From: Ulota crispa
Taxonomy: Eukaryota > Streptophyta > Bryopsida > Orthotrichales > Orthotrichaceae
Assembly: GCA_963920765.1 (NCBI GenBank)
Contig: OY987248.1
Coordinates: 4,560,539 to 4,624,538, forward strand
Reading direction: 5' to 3'
DNA length: 64,000 bases
The position numbers were made by a program, and so were the translations under genes. Below, in pieces: positions 57,635 to 64,000 of this stretch; position 1 is the stretch's first letter; every line of letters begins with the position of its first letter. The notes beneath the pieces are model-generated. The model ran no database searches and was not told the origin of the DNA. It was given only the letters and a program-made list of their open reading frames with translations.

Positions 57635-58477
57635 CTCCCTCTGTCCCAATATAAAGCTCCAAATTAGGCATAGATCTTGTCCCACTAAAAAGCTCCCTTT
57701 CGCTAATTTCAATTGCTAAGAAAGTGTTTGTCATGTCCAATGATCTCATGGGGGCAAGTTAAGCAATTAAAGAGCATTCAACACCATATTATGTAATCTG
57801 GGAAAAAGGGAGGTACCATTTTATATTCCACCTTAAACCCAAAAGGTTACCTTGAACCAGATTTGAAGGTATCAAATTTAGTCTAAGCCACTAAAATTTT
57901 CTCCCTCTCAAATTTCTCCTCTTAGGTGAGGGCATGTGTACCAAAAAAAACGCTAGAGCTTGATTTTAGGTGATCACCTAGAACCTTCAAAAGTCCCAAA
58001 AAGTACCCTTTTTCCTAGATTACATAATATGGTGTTATACCTCCTCTAACAAGCTTGGTCTTGCCCATATGAGGTACCATTGTTGCTACTAATCTTTAAA
58101 TCATCAATAATGAGGAGCTTGCAACATGTACAATTATGATACTTTTTGCATGGAATTTGGATGCCCAAATGATAACATCAAAACTGGAGATTTTGCACAC
58201 ATTTGGTAGATGGTATATTGATTCTAGAACGCATGTGTCATTAGCAAAAATATTAAAATAATGAGAAACCGGCAGCCTTCACAAACTATGCACAAATATG
58301 GTACTTTATGCATGAAATTTGGGTGTCTAAATGGCAACATAAACACTTGATATTTTTCAATTATTTGGAAGGTGATATATTGATTCTAGAATGCATTTGC
58401 TACTCGCTTAATGATTAAAAATACAGTTAATCCCTCATGGAGAAGTGTTTTGGAGCTTTATAATGGTACAGAGGGAG
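57635..58477. mobile_element. Stowaway-like MITE with TA duplication, copy C3
   Basis: CTCCCTCTGTCCC at the left and GTACAGAGGGAG at the right, flanked by TA. Collinear with C1 and C2 once the nested element at 57780-58036 is removed. Confidence 0.82.
57780..58036. mobile_element. AACACCAT-family MITE nested in Stowaway copy C3
   Basis: AACACCATATTATGTAATCT at the left and AGATTACATAATATGGTGTT at the right: a 20-bp perfect TIR. The empty site in copy C2 reads GAGCATTCCTCTCC. The filled site has ATTC before and ATAC after, consistent with a mutated 4-bp duplication. Confidence 0.8.
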
Positions 58478-58479
58478 TA

Positions 58480-59157
58480 CATTTTAAAGTTGTCAATATG
58501 GTGTCAACTAGGCAACAACCTCTCACATACGTCACCAAGGAACGTCTAACATTAACATTAATTTTTTATGTATGTAAATGCTTTTATGAAAAGGTAAATC
58601 CTTAATAAATCCAAAAAGCAAAAGGGGGTATTTCATGTTATGTTCTAGGTCTTCAATCCTAGTAACTTCTCTGAGCCTAATTGGATGAAATTGAAAAATT
58701 TGAAACTAATAGTTTCACACCGTGTCCAAAATCCCACCTCCAATCCACCTAGTTTACTTAGAAATGTCTATCTTGAAACGTTTATTAGAAATTTAAGCTT
58801 GAAGAAAGTGATACTTCAATCCAAACATAGGATTTACTAATATTGGAAACCCACGTTAATAACCAAGATCTAAAAAAAACCTTTGAAATTTTAAAATACG
58901 TCTCTACTCACTTTTCTTTTCTTCCATTTACAAGTTACAACCCAACAAAGTTTAGGTTTTTTTTTTTTTTTTTTTTTTTTTTGAAATACATGTAGAGTTC
59001 AGACATGGGACATGGTGGTGCGCCTTTTTACTCTAGAGGCGTCTTCATTCTAGCCAAATTGTGAACAACATGAAACCTTGAATAATGTACCAAATGTCGC
59101 CATTCCTTGGGCGGTATTCACTAGCAAAGTCCAAAATACACATAACAATATTTTGTA
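58480..59157. other. AT-rich intergenic DNA
   Basis: No gene seen apart from the poly-T tract noted separately. Confidence 0.4.
58957..58982. repeat. Poly-T tract (26 bp)
   Basis: Uninterrupted T run; could be a retroposon tail relic, but no adjoining element is recognised. Confidence 0.9.
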
Positions 59158-59431
59158 GGGGAAATTACAAATAGGGGCTCAAAAACAAAAAAATGATAGG
59201 GGCATAGTTTCAAAACAATAGCAAATAGGGGCTTAGTTTCAGGACTCCTTTACAAAAACAATCTTATTTAGGTTTGATTTGGAGAGGTTTTTTAGTTTTT
59301 TGGAAGTTAGCTAACATTTAATGTGATGCCAATGTGCAAAACAAAATTTTATGAGATTTTACAAAAAAAATTGAAACTGTGCCCCTATTTGTAACATTGT
59401 TTGATTTTGTGCACCTATTTATAATTCCCTC
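59158..59431. mobile_element. MITE with GGGGAAATTACAAATAGG ends and TA duplication
   Basis: GGGGAAATTACAAATAGGGG at the left and CACCTATTTATAATTCCCTC at the right, with TA on both sides. Subterminal repeats of AAATAGGGGC occur internally. A mariner-like origin is possible. Confidence 0.62.
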
Positions 59432-59761
59432 TATTTTGTACATGCCCAAATAGCATTATTTATCCCACATGAAAATTAGGTTAACGTAGCAAATAGTTTG
59501 GTGTTTGAGTAGAGCTTAATGAAGTGATGAACATTTAATGTCAATGTTTGTAATTATTGTTTACAAAAAACAGTCTATCATAACATTAGACAAAATATCA
59601 TGTTCACAGGAACTAAAAAAAAAAGTCCAAAATCACTCATTTTAGTCATTATTCAGTCACTCGTTGTAGGCAAGATTTTTCTTTGAGTGCTAGTAAACAT
59701 GGAACAATAATGAAAGTGAATGTAAGTGCATTTGAAGGAGGACATGAGTGATTGTATTAAT

Positions 59762-59870
59762 CATTAAATTGGGAAAAAGTGGCATTTTGGGATTTTATGT
59801 TTTTTAAAGAGTATTCAAAAAGACGTAAAACTCAATAGTCCCAAAAAGTCACTTTTTCCCAATTTAATGA
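59762..59870. mobile_element. Small foldback MITE related to family B
   Basis: CATTAAATTGGGAAAAAGTG at the left and CACTTTTTCCCAATTTAATG at the right: long, near-perfect inverted arms around a ~50-bp core. The AAATTGGGAAAA core matches the subterminal part of family B. Confidence 0.65.
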
Positions 59871-59871
59871 A

Positions 59872-62800
59872 AAACACACTGGCCTATGAACAATGACCTA
59901 ATTTAAATTGTGTTGCACACTATTATTCATGCATTTTTTACCATGGTCCCAAAGTTTGTCGTTTTCTTGTGGAAGGCCATTGTTATGCTGTGTATTTCCT
60001 TGACAGGGACACGTGAAAAGAAAAGATTCCTCGTTGTTGGACGGGGAGATCCAAAAACCAAATGAAAGTCAGCCAAATAAATTGCCAAAAAAACCGGTTG
60101 AAACTTGAATGAACCAAATAAAAACTTGCTACTTTTTTGGAAACGGATATTTGTGGTATAGGTTTATAGGCAACATCCAATGCATGCACTAAAAAAACTA
60201 GTAAAAATTGAGAAATGTAGGATTTTCACCAAGGAAAATCAAAATCTCCCTTTACACTACTTGCACACAAATTGCATATAACTTCTAGGGAAAATTTGAC
60301 GGATGTCCTTGGAGATTGCAATATTTGTATATAGTAGACCCCCTTGGTTCTTCAAAAGTTGTACAAATATTCTTAAATCATAGTTTTCAAATGTTTATTT
60401 TGTTGTTTATTTTGTTATACATTTTACTTCTTTCTCCCATTTGTGTGCACATTACTTCTTTCTTGTTTTGTTGCACTCCTTATTTCAAGATTAGTCATGC
60501 AGGAAGTGGTATGCACAATAAAACAAATGCCTAAAAATTACAATCCAAGAGTATTTATGTTTTTTTTAAAAAACCAGGAATATCTGTACAAAATATTGTA
60601 AACTTCGGGGGTATCTATCAAATTTTCTTTTCTTTGGAGTTTGGAGAGTACGGATTTGTTCCTGTTGATTTGACCGAATTAAGCACACCGCCCGAATTCA
60701 TGTAAGTAACCCAGTTCTAAGCATGCAAGTTAGTAACTCAAGCAAGCATGAGAATATTCCTTAAGTACAGAAACTGAAATCTGAGCCCTCTTTTTCATTT
60801 TTGTCAACCAGGTAACTCATGGCATGGACTCTTTAGTCTTTACCAAAGATATAAGTGTGATCTGGCATTGAATAGGGGGTTTCAAAGTTCAAAGAAACTC
60901 TGGTTTCTCTTGTAAAATCACCAATTTCTTTTTAAACGCAAAGAAAAGTAAGTAGAGTTTTATCTTCAAGCAAAATATGAGTTGTCACGAGAAAACCAAA
61001 AAGTTTGCTTCACATCCAACTTCAACATCTCCTCTTGGAGCTCCATTGCATGAGAAAACATAAAGAATGGACAAAAGATATCCAACCGTTGGTTCTGTAA
61101 TTCACCTTCCAACTAAAAAGCTTATTTTTTTCAAAATTTTGTGGAAAGAGAAGGGAGAGCTTTGAAACAAATGATTTTTTTTTTTTTTTTCTTGAACGTG
61201 AAAAAGGGCGGATCAAGTTATATTTGAGAACACTAATCTTAGTGAGAAGCAATGAAAGCTTAGAATTGTCAATGTTTATCTCATCTATTCTCTTAAGGGT
61301 GGAAATCTAAAACAATGTATGATCTCTTTTCACTTGGGTTCCTAAGGAATCATGCATTAACCTAGAGTTTTATACTAAAATAAAAACTAAACGCATTTTG
61401 ACAAATTTGGGCAGCATGATTAGAATTTAGTGTTTCCACCATAGGGATTGGGACCTGGAATTAAAGCGTACTCCCCTCTTGATACTTTTTCTTGGAGGGG
61501 TACAGATAGTTTACCCTATTATCACTCCGCTCCTATTATCACTCTTTCATCTTTCAAAAATTCATGTCTTTTAGGATTTCATTTCAAAACCAAATTTACA
61601 AATATTGCAAGAAAGGCCTTAGAGTCCTTTACTAACCGTGCAATTTTTATTCCATTTGACAAAAATTTGCAAAAGATATAGCGTATTAGCTATGAAGACC
61701 TTAGTTAGATATACAATTTATTTGCCCCGCACCTTAGCTATAGCAATGGTAGTTGCAAAATACCAAAAGTAAATGAAAATTGTCAACTAAATTAGCACTT
61801 ATGGATGACCATAGAGGTTAAGGAAAGGAAGAAGAAGTTCAAAGATGAAAATGACAAAATATTATCACGTACAACAATGAAAACCTCTAAGGAAGTGAAA
61901 AGGAAGTGATAATAGAGCAATTTCAAATTTGAGCTGAACCTTGACCTTACCTCATTGAAACCTTGATAACTAACTCATACTGCACTCATTTAGGAATTTG
62001 GAACTTGATACAAAACCTTGACTTGATTATCTTTATTATGAGACCATAATCATGTCATTTGATATATTATACCTATTTTTTTATTGATTTTTTGTGTAAG
62101 GCCCAATGATAATAGGGTAAACTACCTGTAGACCTCTAAAAGTCCTAACATGATTTCACCCAAGCCCTTTTGGTGCATAAAATATCTATACTTGCTAGTT
62201 TTTTTAGAATACTTTCAATCTAGACTTGATCATGTAGTACTATCCTTCAAAACCAACACATAAAAGCAAAAAAACTGAAAACATGAACCTATCCTTTTAT
62301 ATTCTTGTCCTACATTGCAATTTACTACTATACAAATGTTTGCAATACTTATTGGAGTATATGGTATTGGTTCTTGAATAAAACATGCAAACTTTCTAGT
62401 TAGAGCTTTATCTATGGTAGGGGTGTGTCAACTTGGTAGAAAAGCCTTGAAGAATAGGTTACATGTATGCAATTGGTGATCCCAATTGTGGTGTTAAATA
62501 AGGGGTTTCGCAACTAAAGGCACACAAATAATACAAACACACAATATAGTATGAAAGTGTTTCTAAAACAACAACACAACCACAATATTGCTTGCTTCCC
62601 ATTTGGCAGAATAAGAGACCAAAGAAGTTTTTCTTTCGTAATCATAGAGAAATTGCAAGAGATAATCAAGTGTATAATACTATGGAAAGGTACAACTGGA
62701 AAAGATACAATGCTTGCAAAATTGAGCAATGTTATTAGTTATAAGATTTTGGAAGTACTAAAAGTTGTGAGACAAACAGCAAGCGATTGATAGTTATTAG

Positions 62801-64000
62801 TTAGCAACAAGTGGTTGATACTTAGCAACCAACGGAGAGTGAATGAAGAGCAATGACCAATAATAAACAAAAAAAAGGGCTACAATAGAATTGAGAATGA
62901 AGGACACAGCAACACTGTGGGTGTGTCCCTATTTATGATCACTTTCACTTTTGTACCGTTATTAATTATTACTTTACAATTTTTATGACTTTGTACCCAA
63001 ACTTGTAAATTCTCCTTTTCACCACTAAAAGTACTGCTAAATGTGCTACAAACTTCAAATTTAATGCTGATGCTTGAATTATTTTTAGTAGATGTAAGAT
63101 GACAGCTACAAAAGGTGAACACTGCCCACAATTGGACCCACAGTCCAACAATGCTACTTCAGTGGGGGAGCGTGGTACATGGTGCAGGACTGTACAAACG
63201 AGGTAGTATATTGTAAGTGAAGCGTTTGCATGAATGAAATCTTCCTAGAGGCAAATCCTAACCATTCTGTAATGATACATGCCTTGCTCATCATAACCGA
63301 GTTTGCTTTGCTTTGCTTGCTTGCTCAAGCGAGGCTGATGGTACACACCAATAAACTGGCTCTCCAACATTCAATCCTGCCAGATCTTTCCACATGGGGT
63401 TAGATGGTAAGGACTTTTGTCTCCTAAGTTTAGCCTCATATGTCAGGCTTGAGTGATCACAATCTTAAGGTCTCAATGGACCTGGTAAATGAGGTCAGAA
63501 ATTAAAAATCTCCCGCTTCTTTTCTAATACGACAGTGATGATGATTCTTGACACTAGAATAGGTGGAAATCATAGGATTTTTGCATCAAATTAAGTATCG
63601 GTGCATCGCAGTTTGCCAAACACTTACCATACACCTTTAAGATTGCAGCAAAATAAATTAACCAATTAATTAGGCTGAAACTATCTATTTCTTTGCTTTG
63701 TTCAAGAGAGGCATAGTGTAGAAGCCCTAAAATTCTTACTTCAATTTTGGGAACCAATCCACAGGACTCACCTGAAATGCGTCCCGGATTGAACATACCT
63801 GGAACATGATGGAGTTTGGTTCATGGCACTATTAGATGAGCCCTTGAAAACCAAAACTCGCTAGTAGACGTGAGAGGGTGCCCTGGTTGAGGAGCTCAAT
63901 CAAGTAATTGCAAAGCAAACTCTGTTCCAGATCCCTTGCTACATGGAATGAACAAGTTCAGAACAGTTCTAGATTTACTTACAGTTTTGTGCAAGTGATA
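59872..64000. other. AT-rich intergenic DNA, about 4.1 kb, no gene seen
   Basis: No supported gene, RNA or complete transposon. A poly-T run of 16 lies at 61175-61190. Frames are 83 codons or less without motifs. The last kilobase is slightly GC-richer (about 63120-63960) but featureless; it could be the flank or an intron of a gene beyond the window. Confidence 0.4.

Noticed and set aside
58957-58982. Poly-T tract as the tail of a LINE or SINE on the minus strand
   Set aside because: No promoter boxes, ORF or flanking duplication could be recognised next to it.
1-64000. tRNA, rRNA or other structured RNA genes
   Set aside because: None could be recognised by eye; a covariance-model scan would be needed to exclude short RNA genes.

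Overview
The window looks like nuclear DNA from a land plant. It has a spliced BES1/BZR1 transcription factor gene, a DUF688-like gene of a plant-type family, and a very large load of small non-autonomous DNA transposons in AT-rich intergenic DNA. Among these are Stowaway-like elements with CTCCCTCTGTCCC ends and TA target duplications, Tourist/PIF-like elements with TTA duplications, and a CACTA-ended foldback. The species cannot be fixed from sequence alone. The BZR protein keeps the family DNA-binding domain but has a divergent tail, so a lineage outside the well-known seed-plant models is possible.

Layout. 1-4.7 kb: nested MITEs. 4.77-7.7 kb: an intron-poor gene on + encoding a 723-aa serine-rich DUF688-like protein, with a likely TATA box and 5' UTR intron. 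7.7-10.4 kb: intergenic DNA and MITEs. 10.87-12.4 kb: a GC-rich, intronless gene on - encoding a six-helix membrane protein with the SdpI signature. Its 3' end and downstream flank are repeated three times in tandem. 12.65-20.6 kb: MITE clusters and a GC-rich stretch with no convincing gene. 20.8-23.8 kb: the three-exon BZR gene on -, with a GC-rich leader/promoter region up to about 25.8 kb. 25.9-64 kb: no convincing protein-coding gene; the DNA is AT-rich and filled with transposon relics.

The most striking pattern is a set of 19 elements, about 10.8 kb or 17 % of the window. All have termini related to TTAA-CCC(C/T)(T/A)...AGGG-TTAA and are flanked by TTAA (one copy has a mutated TTAT). 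This is the hallmark of piggyBac-type transposition, although the Kolobok superfamily also uses TTAA. They fall into several size classes (about 190-260 bp, 640-670 bp and 0.8-1.6 kb), and none carries a recognisable transposase. A second family with AACACCAT ends appears to make 4-bp target duplications and inserts into the other families, so relative ages can be read. The three genes show no evident functional link. The SdpI-like gene is the best candidate for something unusual, possibly an old acquisition from bacteria.
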